From positions 2,294,001 to 2,358,000 of the forward strand of contig NZ_OZ255701.1 of assembly GCF_965276875.1 (NCBI RefSeq): 64,000 nucleotides of DNA. The letters run 5' to 3'. Source of the DNA: Lichenicoccus sp965276875. GTDB lineage: Bacteria > Pseudomonadota > Alphaproteobacteria > Acetobacterales > Acetobacteraceae. Shown in pieces: positions 28,528 through 36,584 of this stretch; the first letter of the stretch is position 1, and each line of letters starts with the position of its first letter. The notes beneath the pieces are model-generated. The model saw only the letters and a list, made by a program, of their open reading frames with translations. It did no database searches and was not told the DNA's origin. Both the position numbers and the translations under genes were made by a program.

Positions 28528-29289
28528 ATGGAAAACCAGCAAGGCGGTCGTACGGCACTTGTCACCGGTTGCAGCCGTGGCATTGGCCGTGCCATCGCAC
28601 TCGGGCTCGCCCGCGACGGCTTCGACATGGTGGTCAATGACATCGAGCGCCAGCGCGCCGATCTCGAGGCGCTGGCCGAGGAGATCCGTGCAATGGGCCG
28701 CGACTGTCAGGCTCTGATCGCCGATGTCAGCGATCGCGCGCAGGTGCACGCGATGGTGGATACGGTGATCGCGCGTTCCGGCAAGATCGATGCGATCGTC
28801 AACAATGCCGGCATCCTGATTGCGAGCACCGTCGAAAACCTGACCGACGAGCAGTGGGACGCGGTCATGGATGTCAACGCGAAGGGGACCTTCCTGGTGA
28901 CGCAGGCAATACTGCCGCACATGCGCGCACGCGGCTACGGGCGCGTGGTCAACATAGCCTCGATCGGGGGCAAGGTCGGCTCACCGGAGCAGGCGCATTA
29001 TGCTGCCAGCAAGGCGGCCGTGCTGGCCTTTACCCGAGTGCTGGCACAGGAGGTCGGGGAGTTCGGCATTACCGCCAATTGCGTCTGCCCCGGGATCATT
29101 GTCACCGAAATGGGTCGAACCAACCTGGCCGATCAGGCGAATGTCGACAAATGGGTAGCCGCGACTGCGCTACGCCGGCTTGGCCAGCCCGAGGACGTGG
29201 TGGGACCCGCCTGCTTTCTGGCATCCGATGCGTCTGCTTTCATGACCGGGCAGTCGCTGAATGTGTGCGGCGGCATCGTCTTGAACTGA
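28528..29289 (+). CDS. Short-chain dehydrogenase/reductase of the sugar operon
   Basis: The 253-residue classical SDR has the NAD(P) motif T-G-C-S-R-G-I-G (9-16), N-N-A-G, and the catalytic Ser plus Y-A-A-S-K. It probably oxidises a sugar or polyol hydroxyl before or after phosphorylation. AGGAGAGG lies ahead of the start. It follows the permease by 16 bp and precedes the second kinase, so it belongs to the operon. Confidence 0.9.
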   Translation: MENQQGGRTALVTGCSRGIGRAIALGLARDGFDMVVNDIERQRADLEALAEEIRAMGRDCQALIADVSDRAQVHAMVDTVIARSGKIDAIVNNAGILIASTVENLTDEQWDAVMDVNAKGTFLVTQAILPHMRARGYGRVVNIASIGGKVGSPEQAHYAASKAAVLAFTRVLAQEVGEFGITANCVCPGIIVTEMGRTNLADQANVDKWVAATALRRLGQPEDVVGPACFLASDASAFMTGQSLNVCGGIVLN

Positions 29290-29296
29290 AGCAGCG

Positions 29297-30247
29297 ATGA
29301 CGGGCGAGACAAACACGAGAAAGGTGACCATCCTGGGGGCGTTCTTCGCCGATTTGGCGTGCCGTACGCGCCGCATGCCAGCATGGGGCGAGACGATCCA
29401 TGGTGAAGGTTTCTCGCTCGGCCCAGGGGGCAAGGGCTCCAACCAGGCGGTCGCCGCGGCGCGACAGGGCGCTGAGGTATCGCTCATTACGCGGCTTGGT
29501 CGCGACCCGTTTGCCGATATGGCACGTCGTATGTTTGACAAAGAAGCAATCAATCAGGATGGGGTCTCCGTCGACGAGGACCTTCCCACAGGGACCGCAA
29601 CCATCCTTATCGATTCCGTACTCGGTGAAAATGCCATCGTCATCGTACCTGGTGCGTGCGACCGGCTCGGGATCGCGGAGGTCGATGCGGCGGCACCGGG
29701 AATTGCTTCGTCCGCCTACTTCGTGTCGCAACTCGAACTCCCGCTCGACACCTGTCTGCATGGGATCAGGCTCGCCCAGCGAAGCGGGGTGCCGGTGCTT
29801 CTTAATCCTGCACCGGCGGTGGCACTACCTGCCGAGATCTTCCCGATGCTTGATTACATAACGCCCAACGAAACCGAGGCCGCCGCTCTGGTCGGCCTCC
29901 GTGTCGGCGATACTGGCGAGGCTCGGATCGCGGCCAGGACATTGCGGGATCGTGGCGTCTTGAACGTCGTCGTCACCCTCGGCGGCCAAGGTGTTTTTGT
30001 CAGCGGTGAGGCATATGAGGGTCTGGTCGCAGCGTTCGACACCGGGAGGTTGGTCGATACGACCGGCGCGGGAGATGCATTTAATGGTGGCTTCGTTGCA
30101 GCACTTGCGGGGGGCAGCGGATTGCGAGAGGCGGCACGCTTCGGCTGCGCAGTCGCGGGCATTTCGGTGACGCGGCCGGGTGCCGCGCGCTCCGTACCAC
30201 AGCGCGCCGAAGTTGACACTTTGCTGCGTGGCGCAACCGTGAGCTGA
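29297..30247 (+). CDS. PfkB-family sugar kinase (ribokinase-like)
   Basis: The 316-residue protein has both PfkB signatures: G-G-K-G-S-N-Q-A-V-A-A-A-R near the N-terminus and D-T-T-G-A-G-D-A-F-N-G-G-F with the catalytic Asp near residue 257. It phosphorylates a sugar, possibly at a different position from the FGGY enzyme at the start of the operon. It is the last operon gene and its stop lies 1 bp from the convergent parB stop. Ribokinase is the closest named member, but the true substrate is open. Confidence 0.87.
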   Translation: MTGETNTRKVTILGAFFADLACRTRRMPAWGETIHGEGFSLGPGGKGSNQAVAAARQGAEVSLITRLGRDPFADMARRMFDKEAINQDGVSVDEDLPTGTATILIDSVLGENAIVIVPGACDRLGIAEVDAAAPGIASSAYFVSQLELPLDTCLHGIRLAQRSGVPVLLNPAPAVALPAEIFPMLDYITPNETEAAALVGLRVGDTGEARIAARTLRDRGVLNVVVTLGGQGVFVSGEAYEGLVAAFDTGRLVDTTGAGDAFNGGFVAALAGGSGLREAARFGCAVAGISVTRPGAARSVPQRAEVDTLLRGATVS

Positions 30248-30248
30248 C

Positions 30249-31154
30249 TCACGACGTGTTTAGCAGCGCCAGGACGCCATCGAGCTGGTCGAGGTTCGTG
30301 TAGTGGATGCGAAGACTGCCGCCCTTGCCATCGAACAGAATTTGGATCCGTAGCCCCAACTTTTCGCGTAGATCGCGCTCCAGGGCTGCAATCTCGGGAT
30401 CTTTTCTGGGGCTGTCGTCAAGCTTGATGCGCGAGGAGGTCGGCGCGATCCGTGAAGCGGTCGATTGTTGCTGTGCCAAAGCTTCGGTCTGACGTACGGT
30501 CAGGCGCTCCGCAATGACCATAAGGGCCGCTTTCGCGGGATCGGGGTGGCCTAGGAGTGCCCGGGCATGTCCAGCGCTCAACGTGCCCAACTCCACTTCT
30601 TTACGTACAGTGAGCGGCAGTTGAAGCAGGCGCACGGTGTTGCTTAGGTGACTACGCGATTTGCCGATCGCAACGGCGAGTTCGTCGTGCGACAGGCCGA
30701 ATTCGCCAATAAGACGCTGTAATCCCGCGGCTTCTTCAATCGGGTTCAAGTCCTGACGTTGCAGATTCTCGACGAGAGCTGCGGCCATCGCCTCTCCATC
30801 GTCCAGCATACGGACAAGGACTGGGACCTGGTGTAGACCTACGCGCTGCGCCGCCCGCCAGCGACGTTCACCGGCTATGATCTGGAATTTTCCGTCACGC
30901 TCCGGATGTGGCCGCACAAGAATAGGCTGCAGGATTCCGCGTGTGCGGATCGACGCTGCGAGTTCTTCCAGAGCCTCCGGCGCCATGTCTTGCCGTGGCT
31001 GAAACGGCCCGGGCTCTAGCGTTTCAATTGGCTGTGCCTGGCTCGATGGCCCTTGATCACTGGGGGGCCCACCAAGGGATGGCGAGGCCTCTCCAAGAAG
31101 GGCGGCTAAGCCACGGCCGAGGCGAGATGGTGCGGGCTCACGCTTCTTTGTCAT
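30249..31154 (-). CDS. parB: Chromosome partitioning protein ParB
   Basis: The 301-residue protein has the typical start (R-L-G-R-G-L-A-A-L-L-G), the ParB/CTPase domain with G-E-R-R-W-R-A-A, E-N-L-Q-R-Q-D-L-N-P, and the helix-turn-helix around H-D-E-L-A-V-A-I-G-K-S-R-S-H-L-S-N. It loads on parS as a CTP-dependent clamp and works with ParA. A parS site lies 1.4 kb upstream, before rsmG. It follows parA by 2 bp. Confidence 0.96.
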   Translation of the reverse strand: MTKKREPAPSRLGRGLAALLGEASPSLGGPPSDQGPSSQAQPIETLEPGPFQPRQDMAPEALEELAASIRTRGILQPILVRPHPERDGKFQIIAGERRWRAAQRVGLHQVPVLVRMLDDGEAMAAALVENLQRQDLNPIEEAAGLQRLIGEFGLSHDELAVAIGKSRSHLSNTVRLLQLPLTVRKEVELGTLSAGHARALLGHPDPAKAALMVIAERLTVRQTEALAQQQSTASRIAPTSSRIKLDDSPRKDPEIAALERDLREKLGLRIQILFDGKGGSLRIHYTNLDQLDGVLALLNTS

Positions 31155-31156
31155 GG

Positions 31157-31951
31157 CTAGGATTGTTTGCGGGGGCTGCGGCGAACCCGCTTGACGAGTT
31201 CCTCAGCGAGCCGAGTATATGCCAGTGCGCCGCTGGAGCGTGGATCATAGAGCAGCGCGGGTTTGCCGTGGCTCTGCGCCTCGGAGATCCGAATGTTCCG
31301 CGGGATCAACGTGTCGAAGACCTGATCCCCAAAAAAACCGCGCGCATCATCGGCCACGAGCTCTGATAGGTTATTGCGTCTATCAAACATTGTAAGTACC
31401 AGCCCTTGTAATCGCAATTCCGGATTAAAGGCCTTCTGTACACGATCAATGGTTCGCATGATGTGGCTGACACCTTCCAAGGCAAAGAATTCGCACTGCA
31501 GAGGCACGAGAACGCTATCGGCTGCGACGAGTGCATTGAGCGTCAGCAATCCTAAGCTTGGTGGACAATCGAGTAAGACGAAATCATACCCGAGAGATGC
31601 GGTGCGCTCGTCGGAAAGCGCCTGTCGCAGCAGGAATTCGCGCCGCTTATAGCTCACAAGCTCGATTTCCGCACCGGCTAGCTCGTTGTCGGCTGCAAGC
31701 AGCGAAAGGTTGGCTACCATCGTATCCTGAACGAGGCCGGCCAATGGTTGATCCTCCGCCAGTAACGCATAGCTCCCCAAACTCCTCGCTGCGTAATCGA
31801 CGCTCAACCCGGTTGAGGCATTTCCCTGTGGGTCAAGATCGGCGAGCAGAACCTTCAGTCCGAGTGCTGCAAGCGATGTGGCAAGGTTGATGGCAGTCGT
31901 GGTCTTGCCCACACCGCCCTTTTGGTTTGCGACTGCGAGAATGTGCGGAAT
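31157..31951 (-). CDS. parA: Chromosome partitioning ATPase ParA (probable AUU start)
   Basis: The protein has the deviant Walker A K-G-G-V-G-K-T-T and the ParA core (D-L-D-P-Q-G-N-A-S; F-V-L-L-D-C-P-P-S-L-G). The frame upstream of that motif reads P-H-I-L-A-V-A-N-Q-K-G-G, the family's normal N-terminus, yet has no ATG, GTG or TTG between the stop at 31994-31996 and the Walker A. The first legal-looking start is the GTG of G-V-G-K (31912), which would destroy the P-loop. An ATT at 31949-31951 sits 5 bp after GAGG and gives exactly M-P-H-I-L-A. I therefore set the start there (264 residues). A sequencing error (ATG read as ATT) is the alternative. It lies between rsmG and parB. Confidence 0.85.
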   Translation of the reverse strand: MPHILAVANQKGGVGKTTTAINLATSLAALGLKVLLADLDPQGNASTGLSVDYAARSLGSYALLAEDQPLAGLVQDTMVANLSLLAADNELAGAEIELVSYKRREFLLRQALSDERTASLGYDFVLLDCPPSLGLLTLNALVAADSVLVPLQCEFFALEGVSHIMRTIDRVQKAFNPELRLQGLVLTMFDRRNNLSELVADDARGFFGDQVFDTLIPRNIRISEAQSHGKPALLYDPRSSGALAYTRLAEELVKRVRRSPRKQS

Positions 31952-31964
31952 TTGAGCCTCACAA

Positions 31965-32552
31965 TCAGGACTGGTTAAGACGGCGAATTTGGCTCAGCTT
32001 CAGGACCGTCCCCGCTGGATCGGTCTGACTTGGTATACACTCGGCGACAAAATGCCAATTCGACCGGGCCTGGGCGAGTTCATCGACCACCTTTCGGCCT
32101 TTTAGAAACAGGCAAAATCCGCTGGGCTGCAGCAACGGAAAGGCATAGTACAATAGGGTAGGAAGTGCTGCGAGCGCGCGAGCAGTGATGACTGGCGCGG
32201 GTACAACGTCAGCATCCTCTATGCGACTGTTGATAATGCGAGCGTTTGCCTGGCTCACTCGTGCTGCTTCACGAAGGAAGCTTGCCTTGCGGGTGTCGCT
32301 TTCGATCATCGTGACGGGGTTGCCGAAGGCAATTGAGAGGACAAGTCCCGGGAAGCCTGCGCCCGATCCTAAGTCGGTGAAGGGCAGCCCAGGGGGTAAA
32401 AGGGGCCCCAGCTGAAGGCTGTCCGCAACGTGGCGCGTCCAAAGATGTGGAACGTCCCCCGTTGCAACCAGGTTTATCCGCTGATTCCATTTGAGGAGGG
32501 TGTCGACGAAGCTCTCGATCATGGCTTGAGCCGAGGCGGAAGCTTGGGGCAC
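31965..32552 (-). CDS. rsmG: 16S rRNA (guanine-N7) methyltransferase RsmG (GidB)
   Basis: The protein has the SAM-binding motif D-L-G-S-G-A-G-F-P-G, the preceding R-H-V-A-D-S-L and K-W-N-Q-R-I-N-L-V, typical of RsmG, which methylates G527 of 16S rRNA. Two GTG starts are possible. The one at 32576 lies inside the parS site. The one at 32552 has AGAAGG six bp ahead and leaves parS upstream, so I prefer it (195 residues). rsmG heads the rsmG-parA-parB operon, here separated from mnmG. Confidence 0.93.
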   Translation of the reverse strand: MPQASASAQAMIESFVDTLLKWNQRINLVATGDVPHLWTRHVADSLQLGPLLPPGLPFTDLGSGAGFPGLVLSIAFGNPVTMIESDTRKASFLREAARVSQANARIINSRIEDADVVPAPVITARALAALPTLLYYAFPLLQPSGFCLFLKGRKVVDELAQARSNWHFVAECIPSQTDPAGTVLKLSQIRRLNQS

Positions 32553-32568
32553 CGCAGCCCTTCTTCCA

Positions 32569-32584
32569 TGTTTCACGTGAAACT
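32569..32584. promoter_or_regulatory. parS centromere site
   Basis: TGTTTCACGTGAAACT matches the bacterial parS consensus (TGTTTCACGTGAAACA) at 15 of 16 bases, with the palindrome core GTTTCACGTGAAAC perfect. ParB should bind here. It overlaps the upstream alternative start of rsmG and lies in the rsmG-parA-parB promoter region. The bases directly after it (CTATCCACA) resemble a DnaA box with one mismatch. Confidence 0.9.
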
Positions 32585-32612
32585 ATCCACAGGCAGGCTC
32601 CACGGACGAACT

Positions 32613-32688
<76 letters not shown>

Positions 32689-32745
32689 GTCCGTGCTAAG
32701 ACGGCGCATATAGCATCGCCTCGTGAGTGACGGAAGTGGCGTCGC

Positions 32746-33687
32746 CTAATTATCCGCCGCCAAACTTGGCCGCTCCGCCCTCCGCATTCGAACCAGGCCC
32801 TCCTGCGCGACACTCGCCACCAACTTACCCTTCCGGTTAAAGATTTGGCCTCGATTAAAGCCACGCGCTTGGGCCGCCCAGGGGCTTTCCATGACATAAA
32901 GTAGCCAATCATCGACACGAAAATCCGCATGAAGCCATAGCGCATGGTCCAGGCTTGCAGCCTGCATGCCGTGGGTCAGAAAGCTCACGCCATGCGGAAG
33001 CATGCTGGCGCCGAGAAGTCCCATATCTGACGCGTAGGCCAGAACAGCTCGGTGGACATCCGGGTCGTCACCAATCGGCGCCGCGGCACGAAACCAGATC
33101 ATGCTGCGCGGCTCGTGCGGTGTCGGGTGCAGGAGCGAACGGGGCTCCACGGGTCTGACCTCTATTGGCCGCACACGACTTAAGACTGTCTCAGCCCGGG
33201 GAGACAAGTCACCTTTCTCACGCTCGCGCTGGGACAGCTCAGCCTCACTGAGCAGACTTTCTGGCTCTGGCGCCGCTGGCATCTCGGCTTGATGCTCAAA
33301 GCCGGGCTCAGTCCGATGAAAGGAGGCTGCCATGTTCAAGATCGGTTGGCCCCGCTGCAACGCAATAACGCGACGAGTAGCGAAGCTGCGGCCATCGAAG
33401 TCACGCTCAACCCTGTATATGATGGGGAGGGACTCGTCGCCGGCCCGCATGAAGTAGGCATGCAAGGAGTGAGCGGCAGCCTCGGTCTCAACGGAGCGCA
33501 TGGCAGCAGTCAGACCTTGAGCGATCACCTGGCCACCGAACACTCTGCCCTGGCCGCGCGCCCTGCGGGCACCTCGATACAGGTTGATGTCAATTTCCTC
33601 GATGTTCAAGAGTTGCAAAAGCCGAGCAACCAGCGCCTCCGGACTGCGCGGTGCACGGTCGTCCGGTGCATCGTCTGGCGTTCTCAT
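32746..33687 (-). CDS. tesB: Acyl-CoA thioesterase II (TesB type)
   Basis: The 313-residue protein is a double-hotdog thioesterase: an N-terminal hotdog with G-G-Q-V-I-A-Q-G-L and S-L-H-A-Y-F-M-R-A-G-D, and a C-terminal one with H-A-L-W-L-H-A-D-F-R-V-D-D-W-L-L-Y and R-G-F-N-R-G-Q-I-F. It hydrolyses acyl-CoAs to free acids. It begins the CoA-metabolism stretch that runs to about 49 kb. Length is slightly above the E. coli enzyme. Confidence 0.93.
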   Translation of the reverse strand: MRTPDDAPDDRAPRSPEALVARLLQLLNIEEIDINLYRGARRARGQGRVFGGQVIAQGLTAAMRSVETEAAAHSLHAYFMRAGDESLPIIYRVERDFDGRSFATRRVIALQRGQPILNMAASFHRTEPGFEHQAEMPAAPEPESLLSEAELSQREREKGDLSPRAETVLSRVRPIEVRPVEPRSLLHPTPHEPRSMIWFRAAAPIGDDPDVHRAVLAYASDMGLLGASMLPHGVSFLTHGMQAASLDHALWLHADFRVDDWLLYVMESPWAAQARGFNRGQIFNRKGKLVASVAQEGLVRMRRAERPSLAADN

Positions 33688-33767
33688 GTTCTGTTAGGTC
33701 CATACCGGCGGGCGTGAATCGCACTTGACGTACCACGCCGGCGCAAGGCTGAGCAATGCTGGCCGAC

Positions 33768-34610
33768 TTATCGGTCCGCCCAAATATAGCCGAGTTGTCG
33801 CGCTCCCGAGATGCCCGCCTTGCGCAACAATGGTCGTGACAGGCGCCGCATGTGAAACACCGCCGCCGCTGTCGGCCCGACCAGCACAATATCCTCATCT
33901 CGGCGCACCGCGCGTACGATCCGCCTGCCGACGATCGAAGGGTGAACGCCCTTGGCTTGATACTGCCGGTCTAGCCGATCAAGTGCCGAAGCTGGAACGC
34001 TTGCTGCTACAGCCTTGCGATTGCGCACAATCGGCGTGTTGATAATTCCAGGACAAACCACCGTTACGCAGATTGTCGTGCGCGCAAGCTCCATCGCCAG
34101 GCAATCCGAAAACCCGATTACGGCGTGCTTGGAAGCCGAATATGCACTGAGATTGGCGACCGCGTGCAGACCAGCCGCGGAAGCAACGTTGACCAGATGC
34201 CGCGAACCCCCCGCTTTCAGCATTGAAGGCAAGAAAGCTCGACTGACGTTAACCACGCCGAGCAGGTTCACGCGGATCACCTGTTCCCACGCGCTTGCCG
34301 GGGTCTCGAGAAATGGTCCGAGGAAGGCCACCCCAGCATTGTTGACGACGACGTCAGGTGTGGCGATAGCAGTGACCTTCGAGCCAAGTGCAGCTACTGC
34401 CTCACTATCGCCAACGTCGCAGCCGAACGTCGCGCAGCGTCGACCCATTGCTATGACCCGCTGCGATATGTCCGCAAGCCTTGCCTCGTCCAGATCCACT
34501 GCCGCGATATCCGCACCTTTGCGCGCAAAGGCGAGCGCCGTCTCAAATCCAATGCCTGAGGCGGCACCGGTCACAAGCACCAATCGTCCATTGAGATCGC
34601 GCAGCGCCAT
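33768..34610 (-). CDS. Short-chain dehydrogenase/reductase
   Basis: The 280-residue SDR has T-G-A-A-S-G-I-G (14-21), N-N-A-G-V, and Y-S-A-S-K with the upstream catalytic Ser. The C-terminal extension after residue 230 (R-R-I-V-R-A-V-R-R … M-R-R-L-S-R-P-L-L-R-K) is basic and may touch membranes. It is the last gene of a minus-strand row of SDRs, a phosphotransferase and an acyl-CoA dehydrogenase, suggesting oxidation of a hydroxyacyl or alcohol intermediate. Confidence 0.88.
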   Translation of the reverse strand: MALRDLNGRLVLVTGAASGIGFETALAFARKGADIAAVDLDEARLADISQRVIAMGRRCATFGCDVGDSEAVAALGSKVTAIATPDVVVNNAGVAFLGPFLETPASAWEQVIRVNLLGVVNVSRAFLPSMLKAGGSRHLVNVASAAGLHAVANLSAYSASKHAVIGFSDCLAMELARTTICVTVVCPGIINTPIVRNRKAVAASVPASALDRLDRQYQAKGVHPSIVGRRIVRAVRRDEDIVLVGPTAAAVFHMRRLSRPLLRKAGISGARQLGYIWADR

Positions 34611-34613
34611 GAT

Positions 34614-35012
34614 TTAGGCGATCGCAATTACGCGCTTGCCGATGGCTGTTCCTTGCAACCAAGCCATGATCGCATTTCCGACGCGTGCTAAGGGAAGGGT
34701 CTCGGACACTTTGAGACTAAGCTTACCTTCGGCGTAGAGCCTAAGCAGGTCCGCGATACTGGTCAGGCTTCTGGCCGGCTCACGGGCAACAAAAGCGCGA
34801 TTCCCCACAATCTCGGCTCTGGGCGAAGAAGGGTGCGGTGGGTGCATCTGATAGCGGTCTTCGATGATCAACATATCGGAAAAATCCACGTCACGGGCTC
34901 GCACCTGGACTCGCATTTGACCTGGGCCTGCTTCGGGCGTTGGCACATCCTTCAGCGTCAGGGTCTTGGAACTGCCTGGAGTTCTACCGAGCAAAGCCGT
35001 CGAGGTCGTCAT
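34614..35012 (-). pseudogene. Quinone oxidoreductase remnant with large in-frame internal deletion
   Basis: The 132-codon frame joins the N-terminal ~70 residues of an MDR-type oxidoreductase (L-K-D-V-P-T-P-E-A-G-P-G-Q, D-F-S-D-M-L-I-I-E-D-R-Y-Q) to its last ~60 (L-L-R-L-Y-A-E-G-K-L-S-L-K-V, L-P-L-A-R-V-G-N-A). The Rossmann core in between, about 200 residues, is missing, yet the frame is intact. Its ATG overlaps the stop of the upstream SDR (ATGA) and its stop lies 3 bp from the next gene, so it is still embedded in the operon. It cannot bind NADPH and is most likely a relic. Confidence 0.75.
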
Positions 35013-35791
35013 CCTGTCGCACCGCCGGAAATCGTCACGCCCCCGTCGATCACCAGGGTCTGCCCCGTGATAAACCGTCCGGCATCCGACGCCAGAAACA
35101 CAGCTGCACCGGCAATCTCGTCCGGTTCGCCAATCCGACCCAGTGGTGTCGATGCGTTGGACGCCGCGAGCGTTCTGGGATTCTCCCAAAGCGCGCGGGC
35201 AAAATCCGTACGGATCAATCCCGGTGCAATGCAGTTCACCCTCACATTGAAGCGGCCGTATTCGACCGCATAGTTGCGCGCGAGCTGCATGTCGGCGGCC
35301 TTGGAAACGTTGTAGGCACCGATCACCGGCGATCCATGCAGCCCGCCAATGGAGGAGACGATGATCACCGCGCCATCCCGCCGCGCAATCATGCCGGGCG
35401 CTGCGAGTTGGATCAGCCAATGGTTTGCAAGAACATTGTTATCGAGGATCTTGCGGAACTGCTCATCGCTAATACCGGCCATTGGCCCATAGTACGGGTT
35501 GCTCGCAGCGTTGCAGACCATGATTTCGACTGGGCCGAAACGTTCGTCGGTCTGCTGCAAGAGAGCCTGCAGGTCTGGCTTGGAGGACAAGCTGGCGGCG
35601 ATTGCGATTGCCCGTCCAGGACCGTGGGCCACCTCGATCTCCCGAACGACCTCTTCGCAAGCCTCGCGCTTACGCGATGAAATCACCACCCGCGCACCAT
35701 GCTCCGCCAGGCGATGCGCAATGGCTCGGCCGATGCCGCGCGAGGAGCCGGTGACGACCGCGACCTTGCCATTCAAGTCAAATAACGACAT
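35009..35791 (-). CDS. Short-chain dehydrogenase/reductase
   Basis: The 260-residue classical SDR has T-G-S-S-R-G-I-G (14-21), C-N-A-A-S-N, a catalytic Ser in S-S-I-G-G and Y-N-V-S-K. The family reading is dehydrogenation of a hydroxyl, often on a CoA or steroid-like substrate in such clusters. Its stop overlaps the start of the truncated quinone reductase gene, and it follows the next SDR by 9 bp. Confidence 0.9.
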   Translation of the reverse strand: MSLFDLNGKVAVVTGSSRGIGRAIAHRLAEHGARVVISSRKREACEEVVREIEVAHGPGRAIAIAASLSSKPDLQALLQQTDERFGPVEIMVCNAASNPYYGPMAGISDEQFRKILDNNVLANHWLIQLAAPGMIARRDGAVIIVSSIGGLHGSPVIGAYNVSKAADMQLARNYAVEYGRFNVRVNCIAPGLIRTDFARALWENPRTLAASNASTPLGRIGEPDEIAGAAVFLASDAGRFITGQTLVIDGGVTISGGATG

Positions 35792-35800
35792 GGCCTGAGT

Positions 35801-36583
35801 TCAGCCTTTGCTGTTGCGGCGGAGCTTTGCCATGCCGCCGATCCAGCGGTCGGTATCGGCCGCCTTGTGGCGCACGTAGCTGAGCACTTGCGGATGCGGC
35901 AGGATCAGGAAGTGCCTTTCGGCGAGACCCGTTATCACCGAATCGGCTACCGCCTCGGGGCTGAGTAATCCATCCAGAAGTGCCGGTTCCTTGGCACTGG
36001 CACCGCGCGTCATGGCTGTATCAACACCCTGCGGGCAAAGTGCTGCGACATGGATGTTGTCGTCGCGATGGGCGATCGCGAGGTGCTCCGTGAATCCGAG
36101 AGCTGCGTGCTTGGTCGTCGAATAGGTGGCGCTTCCGATCTGGCTGAGCAATCCCGCCGCGGAGACGGTATTGAGAATGCCGCCCTGACGCCGCGCAATC
36201 ATTGACGGCAAAACGGCACGAGCGGCGTAGACGTGACCCATGACGTTGACGGCCCAGCTACGTGCCCAGCTTGCTTCGGAAGCGGAGGCTGCATTGTGGA
36301 AGTCCGGGTCGGGCTCAATGATTCCGGCGTTGGAGCAATAGAGATCGATCGAGCCGATCTCCGCATGGACCTTGGCAACCATCGCCGCGACCTCATCTGC
36401 CTGGGTCACGTCACAGGGAATGGCCAAGCCACCGATTTGCCGTGCGACGGCCTCGGCACCGCTCGCGTTGCGATCGGAGACGATCACCCGCCGCGCGCCC
36501 TCTGCCTGAAAGCGCACACAGAGCGCCTGCCCGATGCCCTGCGCCGCTCCGGTGACAAGCACAATCTTATCTTTGACATTCAT
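35801..36583 (-). CDS. Short-chain dehydrogenase/reductase
   Basis: The 260-residue SDR has T-G-A-A-Q-G-I-G near residue 11, S-N-A-G-I and Y-S-T-T-K with catalytic Ser in T-V-S-A-A-G. The frame is open 34 codons upstream, but the ATG at 36583 gives the normal SDR N-terminus (M-N-V-K-D-K-I-V-L-V-T-G). It is 1 bp downstream of the phosphotransferase gene, so coupled to it. Confidence 0.88.
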   Translation of the reverse strand: MNVKDKIVLVTGAAQGIGQALCVRFQAEGARRVIVSDRNASGAEAVARQIGGLAIPCDVTQADEVAAMVAKVHAEIGSIDLYCSNAGIIEPDPDFHNAASASEASWARSWAVNVMGHVYAARAVLPSMIARRQGGILNTVSAAGLLSQIGSATYSTTKHAALGFTEHLAIAHRDDNIHVAALCPQGVDTAMTRGASAKEPALLDGLLSPEAVADSVITGLAERHFLILPHPQVLSYVRHKAADTDRWIGGMAKLRRNSKG

Positions 36584-36584
36584 T

